A DNA stretch of 64,000 bases from Spirosoma oryzicola (GTDB lineage Bacteria; Bacteroidota; Bacteroidia; Cytophagales; Spirosomataceae). The notes below the pieces were generated by a model. That model did no database searches, was not told the DNA's origin, and saw only the letters and a list, made by a program, of their open reading frames with translations. A program made the position numbers and the translations under genes. The stretch covers positions 101,001-165,000 of the forward strand of contig NZ_CP089538.1 in the NCBI RefSeq assembly GCF_021233055.1, in the 5' to 3' direction. Positions 17,702 to 25,784 of the stretch are shown here, piece by piece (position 1 is the stretch's first letter; each line of letters begins with the position of its first letter).

Positions 17702-19258
17702 TTAGTGTTTGAAGTGTCTGACGCCGGTTGTAACCATCGCCAGACCGTGCGCGTTGCAGTAATCAATCGAGTCCTGGTCGCGAACCGAACCACCCGGCTG
17801 AACCACCGCCGTGATCCCCGCCTGACCGGCAATTTCAACGCAGTCGGGGAAGGGGAAGAACGCATCGGAAGCCATCACCGCGCCGTGCAGATCGAACCCA
17901 AACGAACCCGCCTTTTCAATAGCCTGCCGCAGCGCGTCTACGCGCGAGGTTTGACCGACGCCACTAGCCAGCAACTGGTTTTTATTCGACAGTACAATTG
18001 TGTTCGACTTCGTATGCTTGCACACTTTCAGGGCAAACTCAAGCGCTTGCAGTTCGTCCGCCGTTGGTGCTTTTTGGCTAACTACCTTAAAGTCGTCTGC
18101 CGTTTCGGTCTGATTGTCTTTGTCCTGTTCCAGAACACCATTCAGGATCGTTTTGAACATGACTGTTGGTAGGGCAACCGACTTGCGTTTCAGGAGAATC
18201 CGGTTCTTTTTCGATTTCAGCAGCTCTAACGCTTCGGGCGCGAAGTCGGGCGCGATCAGAATTTCCATGAACAGTTTGTTCAGCTCTTCCGCCGTTGCCC
18301 GGTCGACCGTCGTGTTGGTGATGATTACACCGCCAAACGCCGATACCGGATCGCAGGAGAGCGCTCTGAGGTAAGCGTCCTGAGCCGTTTCCGCAGTAGC
18401 AATACCACAGGCGTTGGTGTGTTTGATAATCGCGAACGTACTACCTTCCGATGCTGCAAACTCGTCAATCAGTCCGACGCAGGCATCTACGTCCACGAGG
18501 TTGTTGTACGAAAGCTCTTTGCCGTGCAGCTTGTCGAACATCGCGTCCAGATCACCGTAGAACGTCGCTTGCTGGTGCGGGTTCTCGCCGTAACGCAGGT
18601 GGTTGGCCGGTAGGTTTTTGAAGTCGTTGATGTCGGCGGCTGACGAAGCTTTTTGCGTTGATTCCTGATCGTCTTTGGCGAAGTAAGCCTGAATAGCAGT
18701 GTCGTAGTGCGACGTTACGGCAAACGCTTCTTTGGCGTAGAAACGACGGTCGCTCAGGTCGGTTGCTCCGTTTTTCTCCGTCAGCAGTTGAACCACGTTG
18801 GCGTACTGATTCCGCGACGAGACGATCAGCACATCGTTATGATTTTTAGCAGCCGCCCGGATCAGCGAAATACCACCAATGTCTATTTTTTCAATAATGT
18901 CCTCATCCGACGCGCCCGACGCTACCGTTTCTTCGAACGGATACAGGTCTACAACGGCCAGGTCGATGGGCGGAATCCGGTGCCGCTCCGCCTGGGCAAG
19001 ATCTTCGGGCAATTCCCGACGGTAAAGAATCCCCCCCATAACGGCTGGGTGAAGCGTTTTAACGCGACCGCCGAAAATAGACGGGTATCCGGTTAGATCT
19101 TCAACGGCGGTAACAGGAATACCGAGTTGTTCGATGAATGCCTGAGTGCCTCCGGTTGAGTACAGCCGCACGTTGTGTTCGTGCAGAAGCCGTACGAGTG
19201 GTTCGAGACCATCTTTGTAATAAACGGAGATCAGTGCAGAGGAGATTTTAAGAGACAT
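17702..19258 (-). CDS. purH: Bifunctional AICAR transformylase / IMP cyclohydrolase
   Basis: 518 residues, the normal length. The N-terminal IMP cyclohydrolase part (about 1-200) begins KISSALISVYYKDGLEPLV and has STGGT and the FGGRVKTLHP block; the C-terminal transformylase part contains LRYGENPHQ, KHTNACGIA, SNTIVLS and the ending ASDAFFPFPD then YCNAHGLAMVTTGVRHFKH-like tail. It catalyses the last two steps of de novo purine synthesis. It is divergent from the flippase gene at 19449, with a candidate -7 box at 19378-19385 on the minus strand. Confidence 0.97.
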   Translation of the reverse strand: MSLKISSALISVYYKDGLEPLVRLLHEHNVRLYSTGGTQAFIEQLGIPVTAVEDLTGYPSIFGGRVKTLHPAVMGGILYRRELPEDLAQAERHRIPPIDLAVVDLYPFEETVASGASDEDIIEKIDIGGISLIRAAAKNHNDVLIVSSRNQYANVVQLLTEKNGATDLSDRRFYAKEAFAVTSHYDTAIQAYFAKDDQESTQKASSAADINDFKNLPANHLRYGENPHQQATFYGDLDAMFDKLHGKELSYNNLVDVDACVGLIDEFAASEGSTFAIIKHTNACGIATAETAQDAYLRALSCDPVSAFGGVIITNTTVDRATAEELNKLFMEILIAPDFAPEALELLKSKKNRILLKRKSVALPTVMFKTILNGVLEQDKDNQTETADDFKVVSQKAPTADELQALEFALKVCKHTKSNTIVLSNKNQLLASGVGQTSRVDALRQAIEKAGSFGFDLHGAVMASDAFFPFPDCVEIAGQAGITAVVQPGGSVRDQDSIDYCNAHGLAMVTTGVRHFKH

Positions 19259-19377
19259 GCTGTCGGGTGAAACAGCGCTAGTGCTGCTTCTGAAATTTAG
19301 TGATCAACACAGGCCAATCAACAACGAAGCCAACCCCGGACGTTTGTGGCCCGGTATTCGTGGTGCGGCCTGAAGCA

Positions 19378-19404
19378 CAAAGATAACCAAACGTCTTAAC
19401 TTTG
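19378..19404. promoter_or_regulatory. Back-to-back -7 elements between purH and the flippase gene
   Basis: On the minus strand, TATCTTTG (19385 to 19378) faces purH; on the plus strand, TAACTTTG (19397-19404) faces the flippase gene. They are 11 bases apart and point away from each other. Clear TTG partners at the usual distance are lacking for both. Confidence 0.45.
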
Positions 19405-19448
19405 TCTGCCCAAGCACGAAAGCCTGAACTTGCCGCTGGGCACTATCA

Positions 19449-21038
19449 ATGAGTACATTCAAAAAATTAGCCAGCGATACGGCGCTGTACGGGGTTAGTA
19501 CCATCCTGGGACGGATGCTCAATTTTGCGCTGGTGCCGTTACAAACCTATGTTTTTACGCAGCCTGGTGAGATGGCCTCCAATGTGGAGCTGTACAGCTG
19601 GGTTGGTATTTTGCTGGTTGTCTACACGTTCGGTCTGGAGACCGCCTTTTTTCGATTTGCCGCCCGCTCCAACAAGTCGGGTAATCCTGACGACCGGATG
19701 AAAGTTTTCAACGAGACACTTAGTATCGTGCTGGTCATTAGTGCACTATTCACCACACTAATTATTCTGCTGACTCCGCAGATTGTGGTTTGGCTGGATT
19801 ATCCGGGTCAGCAGCTGTCTGTGATCTGGGTCGCGTTTATCGTCGCTATCGATGCCATCATGGCGATTCCGTTTGCGCGGCTGCGGGTCGAGAATCGGGC
19901 GCGTCGGTTCGTTCAGGCCAAGATCATCAACATCTTCATCGTCGTTGCACTGAACGTCTTCTTCTTGGTTATTTGCCGAGATATTTATAACGAAAAGTAC
20001 CTGACATTCCTCAAACCCGCTATTGACCTAATCTATTACCCGAGCATTGGACCTGGTTATATTCTGCTTGCCAACCTGCTGGGAAACGCCACGTATTTCG
20101 TGCTATTGCGTGATGCTTTTGCGGGGTTCCACTTCCGACTGAAAAAAGAAGAGGTTGCCGTTATGCTGGCGTACGCTGCTCCGCTGATGTTGACCAGTCT
20201 GGCTGGGCTAGTAAATTCCATGACCGACCGGCTGTTTTTGCAACATCTGCTTCCCGAAGGCTTTTATCCGGGCAAGACGAGCAAGGACGCGCTGGGTATC
20301 TATGGAAACTGCCTGAAACTGTCGGTATTTATGGCGCTGGTTATTCAGTCGTTTAAGTTTGCCGCCGATCCGTTCTTTTTCTCGCGAGCCGAAGATAAAA
20401 ACTCGCCGAAGCTGTTGGCCGACGTTACCAAGTGGTTCGTGATTGTCTGCGTGCTGATCTGGGTGGGGGTGAGTCTGAACCTGGACATTGTGGGCTTTAT
20501 GGTTTCGGAAAAATACCGCTCCGGTCTGTCGATTGTGCCATTCCTGCTGCTGGCTAACCTTTTTCTGGGTGTGTACTACAACATATCCTTCTGGTTCAAG
20601 CTTAGCGATAAAACCAAGTTCGGAACATTGATTACTGTTATTGGGGCTGGGATCACCATCGCTGGCAACATCATTTTGATACCTATAATGGGCTACATGG
20701 GTTGCGCCTTGGCCTTTCTTATTTCCAGCTTTGCGATGATGGTGATTTGCTACGTGCTGGGCGAAAAGTATTATCCCGTACCTTATCATGTGCAGTCGGC
20801 GGTGGGTTACGTGCTGGCAGGAGGGCTGCTGATTTACGCGTCCCAGTACGTTAAGATTTCGGACTTATGGCTTTCTGTGCCCTACCACCTGGCGCTGTTT
20901 GGCTTGTTTTTCGCAGCTATTCTGGTCGTTGAGCGGGAAACGTTTACACCCGTTCTAGCCCGACTCCGCCGGAAGAAGAGCAAAAATATATCCGTTCCTG
21001 AAGACCCGTCAGACGAACCGCTGATTCAAAAAGAATAA
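19449..21038 (+). CDS. Oligosaccharide flippase (Wzx/MATE-like membrane protein)
   Basis: 529 residues with about 12-14 hydrophobic segments spread over the whole length and a hydrophilic, charged C-terminal tail (about 495-529). The N-terminus (ALYGVSTILGRMLNFALVPL) and the repeated two-bundle pattern match the polysaccharide flippase/MurJ-MATE superfamily, which moves lipid-linked sugars across the inner membrane. No glycosyltransferases or polymerase are nearby, so this is a stand-alone copy, not part of a surface-polysaccharide locus; the cargo is unknown. Confidence 0.88.
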   Translation: MSTFKKLASDTALYGVSTILGRMLNFALVPLQTYVFTQPGEMASNVELYSWVGILLVVYTFGLETAFFRFAARSNKSGNPDDRMKVFNETLSIVLVISALFTTLIILLTPQIVVWLDYPGQQLSVIWVAFIVAIDAIMAIPFARLRVENRARRFVQAKIINIFIVVALNVFFLVICRDIYNEKYLTFLKPAIDLIYYPSIGPGYILLANLLGNATYFVLLRDAFAGFHFRLKKEEVAVMLAYAAPLMLTSLAGLVNSMTDRLFLQHLLPEGFYPGKTSKDALGIYGNCLKLSVFMALVIQSFKFAADPFFFSRAEDKNSPKLLADVTKWFVIVCVLIWVGVSLNLDIVGFMVSEKYRSGLSIVPFLLLANLFLGVYYNISFWFKLSDKTKFGTLITVIGAGITIAGNIILIPIMGYMGCALAFLISSFAMMVICYVLGEKYYPVPYHVQSAVGYVLAGGLLIYASQYVKISDLWLSVPYHLALFGLFFAAILVVERETFTPVLARLRRKKSKNISVPEDPSDEPLIQKE

Positions 21039-21042
21039 TTAC

Positions 21043-21110
21043 CTGTATATGATGAACCCCTGTGGTGTTAGGTATTCGTACCTGACACCACAGGGGTTCA
21101 TCATATACAG
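21043..21110. terminator. Very long hairpin with TTCG loop between convergent genes
   Basis: Stem of 32 pairs: 26 perfect outer pairs (21043-21068 with 21085-21110), one G.U and five further pairs, capped by TTCG (21075-21078). It starts 5 bases after the flippase stop and ends 8 bases before the DUF4249 stop. There is no T-run. Probably a bidirectional transcript end. Confidence 0.75.
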
Positions 21111-21117
21111 AGCCTCT

Positions 21118-22032
21118 TTAACGATTATCGTCTGGTCGTATATTCTCGTTGACGATACGAGCCGTCCGGCTGCGAACGGCTGACGCAATAAAGAAACCGA
21201 CCGGTTTCCGTCCACTCGGATTGGTATTGGTAATGTTCGTTGGAACGTTAGCGGGTGGTGTTGCAAACAGTCCTCCGTTTGTAATTTGCGTTCGAAGCGC
21301 ATCCCAGAAATTATAGGCTTCCAGTGATAACGACTGTACTTCTACCTTGACTTCCTCGTTGAGCGCATACAGGCTATCAGGATTGACCGACCGGCGAATG
21401 GGCTGGATAAATAATAAACCGTCGGTGTCGGCGCTTCCTCGAAAAGCCGCGTCCTGAACAATAATAATATCACGGGCTCTGGCCTGCAATGTACCATTCC
21501 GGTAATAGCGAATCCGGTAGTAGTCAACGGCGCCGGGAAGGTCGCGGGTGTAAAATTCGGCCCGGTAGCCTTCTACCTTGGAAAGCGGATTGATTTTGGT
21601 TTTTGCAAATACCAGCGAGTCAACGATGGGAACCCGATTGATAGCAGAACTCGCCCGGTAGGTTTCTCCACCCAGATTAATTGTAAGCTGATAAGTGCGG
21701 CCAACGTGTCCGAGGGTATCCGTCGTAGAAGCGGGTTGCCAGACGTAATAACCATCGTTGTTTTCGTCCGTAAAAGCATAGGACTTACCGACATTATCCG
21801 TTACGGTTACGGTTGCGCTTAGCGCGGCTGAGGGTGTACCGCTGTTAAAATAAGGTGCTGTTTGGGTCAGATGGATCGTTTGCGGACCCGGCTGGTCAGT
21901 AAGAATAGCATCGACCGACAGTTGCGTTGGACCAGTATCTAACTTGGCATCAATGACAGTCTCGCATCCTGACAAGCTACCCAGAACCAGCAGGCAAAGG
22001 ACCAATGGATATAAAAACGAAAGTCGTTTCAT
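21118..22032 (-). CDS. DUF4249 family lipoprotein
   Basis: 304 residues. The signal peptide ends in a lipobox with C23 (LGSLSGC), so it is a lipoprotein, probably of the outer membrane. The mature part begins ETVIDAKLDTG and shows DAILTDQPGPQTIHLTQTAPY, the recognisable start of DUF4249 (an Ig-like beta domain). DUF4249 genes typically follow a TonB-dependent receptor, as here (63 bases), and the pair probably works together at the cell surface; the substrate is not known. Confidence 0.88.
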   Translation of the reverse strand: MKRLSFLYPLVLCLLVLGSLSGCETVIDAKLDTGPTQLSVDAILTDQPGPQTIHLTQTAPYFNSGTPSAALSATVTVTDNVGKSYAFTDENNDGYYVWQPASTTDTLGHVGRTYQLTINLGGETYRASSAINRVPIVDSLVFAKTKINPLSKVEGYRAEFYTRDLPGAVDYYRIRYYRNGTLQARARDIIIVQDAAFRGSADTDGLLFIQPIRRSVNPDSLYALNEEVKVEVQSLSLEAYNFWDALRTQITNGGLFATPPANVPTNITNTNPSGRKPVGFFIASAVRSRTARIVNENIRPDDNR

Positions 22033-22095
22033 GGACTAAAATGGCTAGTGAGGTGTGTTCAAACGGGCGCGATGTACAACAGCCTCGTGAATTCG

Positions 22096-24507
22096 TTAGA
22101 ATTTGAAGTTGTAGGTCACCGACGGAATAAGCGTTGCGAAAACTGAATACTTGATCGCTTCCGTTACGCGGGGATTGTCTTCGTTTGGCTGGAAAAAGAC
22201 CGAGAACGGATTCTTACGGGCGTAGACGTTATAGACGGAGAAAACCCAGTTGTCTTCTTTCCGCTTACCGGGACGTTTCCGGCCTTGTAACGTGGCCGCC
22301 AGGTCGAGCCGGTGGTACGCCGGAATCCGGTAGTTGTTGCGTCCGTTTATGACTTGCCCTACGTAGCCCTGAAATTCAAATCGGTTGGTTGGGAATGTGG
22401 CGGGGGTACCGCTGGCTAAGGTAAACGTCGCCGAAAAATTCCAGCGTTTTGCTCGTGGCGGATCGAAGAGCAGCACCGATGTCAGGGTATGCCGTTTGTC
22501 GAAGCGCGTCGCGTACCAGTCACCGTTGTTGATACCGGCGACCTGACGTTCCGTTTTAGCCAGGGTGTAGCTAATCCAGCCGTTTACTACGCCCGTGTTG
22601 CGCTTCACGTAAAATTCTGCTCCATAAGCCCGACCCCGACCACTTAACAGTTCGCCTTCCAGGTACTTGTTTAAGATCAGGTTAGCGCCGTCGATGTAAT
22701 CGATTTGATTTTGCAGCCATTTGTAGTACACTTCAACGGAGGCTTCAAACTCCTGACCCGATCGGCCAAAGTTTTTAAAGTAACCACCCGCTATCTGGTC
22801 GGCAATCTGCGGACGGATATTATTTGTGGAGGGCGTCCAGATGTCCAGCGGTGTTGACGCTGTGGTGTTTGAAATCAGGTGAATATACTGCGCCAGCCGG
22901 TTGTAACTCAGCTTGACCGAGCTATTGTCTCCCAGTTCGTACTTAGCTGCAAAACGCGGTTCCCAGTTGCCGTAGGTCTGAATCGTTTTGCCGCCCCGGT
23001 AGTCAAGCGTCGTCAGCACGTTCCGTCGTTGGCCGACGGGCACATCCGTCTGAAAAATGTACGCCTGACCTGGTCCGATGTAGTTGAACAACGAGTAACG
23101 AAGTCCGTACTGAAGCTGTAATTTGCCCGTAAGCTGCTGCTCGTTGCCAATGTATAGCGCGTTTTCTAAGCCGTATTTGCTTTCCAGCCCAAACGTGCGA
23201 ATGGAGCCAGAACTGGCGGCTGTAGCCGTTCCAGGTTGAAAGTCGTGCAAAATAGACTGGCCACCGAACGTGATGGTGCTTTTACCGAGAAACAATGAGA
23301 AATCGGGTTTGATACTATAATCGACGATACGCGAGCCAGTGCGGAAAAAGTCGTTTTGCCGCTTACGCTTCAGGTCGGAGTCGAGCGAATAATCATAGTT
23401 GCTGTAATAGGCCGTGGTATTCAAAAACAAGCGGTCGCTGAACACGTGGTTCCAACGGGCTGAAAGGGTAGTACTGCCCCAGTTAAAGCCGAAATCGGAG
23501 CCGAACACATCACGACCCAAGTAACCCGACAAATACACAATGTTCTTGTCGTTGATGCGGTAGTTGCCTTTGGCCGTCAGGTCGTAGAAGTAAAATTTAG
23601 CACCACGGAGATCACTGTTGAGGAATGGCTGCGCCAGAATATCCGCGTAGGAGCGTCGACCCGCTATAATAAACGAACCTTTGCCTTTGAAAAGCGGTCG
23701 TTCGTATGACAACCGGCTAAAAATAAGGCCGATACCGCCGTTTAGTTCTGGCTTTTTGGCGTTGCCTTCTTTCAGTCGTACGTCGAGAATTGACGCGATC
23801 CGACCGCCGTAGTTGGCCGGAATTCCGCCCTTAATCAGCTTCACATCTTTAACGGCGTCGGGATTGAAAACGGAAAAGAAACCAAATAAGTGAGACGAGT
23901 TGTAGACGGGCGCTTCGTCTAGGAGTACCAGGTTCTGATCGATACTACCCCCGCGTACATTGAAACCTGTAGCGCCTTCGCCCACCGTTGAAACACCTGG
24001 TAAAAGCTGAATGCTGCGCACAACGTCAACTTCGCCGAGCAGCGCCGGAATACGCTTCAGTGTTTTGACCTCAATCTGATTAACGCTCATGGCGATACTC
24101 TTTACGTTATCGTCTTCACGTTTGGTCGAAACAACAACTTCCTGTAGTTGTTTGCCTTCTTCGCTTAGTTCAAGATCAAGCCGAAGGTTGCGGTCGGTTA
24201 GTGTTACCGATTTATTTTGTTTCTCGTAGCCTACGTAAGAGATAATCAGGTTGTAGTTGCCGGGAGGGACGGTTACGGCGTAGAACCCATAGTTGTTGGT
24301 TACAGCTCCGGTACCCGTTTCTTTCACGTAAACGGACACGCCAATCAAGCCTTCACCGTTCGACGCGTCTTTAATATAGCCGCTTACTGTCAATTGGGCA
24401 GGTGCGGCTTTCCCAACACCCATTGTGTTCTGATCGGTCTGTGCCCGTACCGTACTGATCGGTATAAGAAACAGGCATAAGAGCCGGATAAGTACCTTGT
24501 TTTTCAT
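22096..24507 (-). CDS. TonB-dependent receptor with carboxypeptidase-like N-terminal domain
   Basis: 803 residues. Signal peptide at about 1-23 (ends VRAQ). A carboxypeptidase regulatory-like domain (about 36-125; GYIKDASNGEGLIGVSV then GFYAVTVPPGNY) is followed by the plug (about 128-255; VVRSIQLLPGVS and GFNVRGGSIDQNLVLLD) and a 22-strand barrel to the end (last residue Phe). It imports a substrate across the outer membrane using TonB energy. Its partner is the DUF4249 lipoprotein immediately downstream. No SusD and no metabolic gene lie nearby to name the substrate. Confidence 0.93.
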   Translation of the reverse strand: MKNKVLIRLLCLFLIPISTVRAQTDQNTMGVGKAAPAQLTVSGYIKDASNGEGLIGVSVYVKETGTGAVTNNYGFYAVTVPPGNYNLIISYVGYEKQNKSVTLTDRNLRLDLELSEEGKQLQEVVVSTKREDDNVKSIAMSVNQIEVKTLKRIPALLGEVDVVRSIQLLPGVSTVGEGATGFNVRGGSIDQNLVLLDEAPVYNSSHLFGFFSVFNPDAVKDVKLIKGGIPANYGGRIASILDVRLKEGNAKKPELNGGIGLIFSRLSYERPLFKGKGSFIIAGRRSYADILAQPFLNSDLRGAKFYFYDLTAKGNYRINDKNIVYLSGYLGRDVFGSDFGFNWGSTTLSARWNHVFSDRLFLNTTAYYSNYDYSLDSDLKRKRQNDFFRTGSRIVDYSIKPDFSLFLGKSTITFGGQSILHDFQPGTATAASSGSIRTFGLESKYGLENALYIGNEQQLTGKLQLQYGLRYSLFNYIGPGQAYIFQTDVPVGQRRNVLTTLDYRGGKTIQTYGNWEPRFAAKYELGDNSSVKLSYNRLAQYIHLISNTTASTPLDIWTPSTNNIRPQIADQIAGGYFKNFGRSGQEFEASVEVYYKWLQNQIDYIDGANLILNKYLEGELLSGRGRAYGAEFYVKRNTGVVNGWISYTLAKTERQVAGINNGDWYATRFDKRHTLTSVLLFDPPRAKRWNFSATFTLASGTPATFPTNRFEFQGYVGQVINGRNNYRIPAYHRLDLAATLQGRKRPGKRKEDNWVFSVYNVYARKNPFSVFFQPNEDNPRVTEAIKYSVFATLIPSVTYNFKF

Positions 24508-24725
24508 TCGGTTGTTTGTAAATTACAAGCTAGAGGTTTTGTTCAAACTGCTTTTGCCTATAGAGTCGTAAAAGTAGACAAGTGATTGGCTGTCTTTACG
24601 AAAAATTAGATGAAACAGCGAATTTCGATTGTGAATGGCGTGGTTTATTGTACTTAAACAGTAAAACTGCCTGGGTGTGGGCTAAATTGTGTGTTATTGG
24701 TATCCGCTTTTTTGTACATATAGTG

Positions 24726-25589
24726 ATGACTTCGTTACGCATTCTCTTTTTTATTCTACTGGCGCTTCCCCAAACGGGCCTAGCTCAATCCTTGCTATGG
24801 GAAGTCTCCGGCAACGGGCTCAAGCAGCCTTCCTACCTGTTCGGAACCTACCACATTCTTAAAGACAGTTATCTCGACAAAGCCCCTACGGTCCGAACAG
24901 CTTTCGATGCGGCCCAGGGAGTCGTCGTTGAAACAACGGTCGATTCATCGGCCATGCTCAACATGGCGATGCGCGCCCTGATGCCAGGCAATAGCTTGAA
25001 GAAACTACTGTCTGAACCGGATTACCAGTTAGTTGCTACGGAGTTCAAGCAGGTGACAGGCTATGACCTGGCTATGTTCAACATGATGAAGCCGATTATG
25101 ACGGCAACGACATTAAGCCTTGGCTATGCCGAAAAAGAGGTTGATACGCTCCGTAAGTTTACCGGACAGCCGCTTGATTTATACTTTGCGGTCGAAGCGA
25201 AAAAGAAAGGAAAAGCCGTTACTCCGCTCGAAACGATGGAGCAGCAAATGGCTTTTTTGTTCGACCACGATCCGGTGGAAAAGCAAGCTGCGGATCTGGT
25301 TAAACTGGTGAAGGAGAAAAAAGACACAAAAGGTCAGAGCCAGCACCTCACCGACCTCTACTTAGCGGGTGACCTGGAAGGAATGTGGAAACTGGGGCAG
25401 CAACACGAAGAAAAATACGGTGATCTGTCGTATCTCGTCAAAGAGCGAAACCAAACCTGGATGGGAAAATTACCGACGATCATGGCTGTTCGACCCACGT
25501 TTGTAGCGGTTGGTGCGCTTCATTTGCCCGGTCCGGAAGGCTTGATTGCCTTGTTGCGCAAAGCGGGCTATGAGGTGAAGGCCAAGTGA
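24726..25589 (+). CDS. TraB/GumN family secreted protein
   Basis: 287 residues from the ATG at 24726, chosen because a signal peptide (about 21 residues ending GLAQ) begins there; the frame is open upstream to 24582 but only from a non-ATG codon. The sequence SLLWEVSGNGLKQPSYLFGTYHI, a central PLETMEQQ and a late VGALHLPGPEGLIALLRKAGY are the GX2H-type and glutamate motifs of the TraB/GumN (ChaN-like, Tiki-related) family, thought to be metal-dependent hydrolases or proteases. Substrate unknown. Convergent with uvrA. Confidence 0.88.
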   Translation: MTSLRILFFILLALPQTGLAQSLLWEVSGNGLKQPSYLFGTYHILKDSYLDKAPTVRTAFDAAQGVVVETTVDSSAMLNMAMRALMPGNSLKKLLSEPDYQLVATEFKQVTGYDLAMFNMMKPIMTATTLSLGYAEKEVDTLRKFTGQPLDLYFAVEAKKKGKAVTPLETMEQQMAFLFDHDPVEKQAADLVKLVKEKKDTKGQSQHLTDLYLAGDLEGMWKLGQQHEEKYGDLSYLVKERNQTWMGKLPTIMAVRPTFVAVGALHLPGPEGLIALLRKAGYEVKAK

Positions 25590-25612
25590 AACTTTGACAT
25601 AAAGCTGGGTAA

Positions 25613-25638
25613 GCGGGGCCGCCCGTGCGGTTCTCAAA
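25613..25638 (+). repeat. 26-base GC-rich repeat, copy 1
   Basis: Matches 25698-25723 at 25 of 26 positions. It contains a small internal CCGC/GCGG stem and ends in GGTTCTCAAA. It lies 23 bases after the GumN stop codon. Confidence 0.7.
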
Positions 25639-25688
25639 CGAGTATTGTCCGGAACATTGGCTTTGCTCTAATTCGATATGCTTCTATG

Positions 25689-25734
25689 GTGGTGTCGGCG
25701 GGGCCGCCCGTGCGGTACTCAAAACCGACACCAC
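25689..25734 (+). repeat. 26-base repeat, copy 2, inside a 10-bp inverted repeat
   Basis: The repeat copy is 25698-25723. It is enclosed by 10-bp arms GTGGTGTCGG (25689-25698) and CCGACACCAC (25725-25734), so it would be displayed in the loop of a hairpin. Confidence 0.7.
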
Positions 25735-25784
25735 GTAAAACAAAGAGGGGTCAGGTTTGAGAACCTGACCCCTCTTTGTTTTAC
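25735..25784. terminator. Perfect 23-bp hairpin overlapping the uvrA stop codon
   Basis: Arms 25735-25757 and 25762-25784 pair perfectly with a TGAG loop. The right arm contains the uvrA stop codon (25781-25783). The T-run on each strand lies inside the stem base, so it could end transcription from both sides. Its apex contains the reverse complement of GGTTCTCAAA, also present in repeat copy 1. Confidence 0.8.

Noticed and set aside
17597..19096. Plus-strand frames opposite purH (up to 191 codons)
   Set aside because: Antisense shadows of purH; compositionally odd (Arg/Val-rich) and without recognisable motifs.
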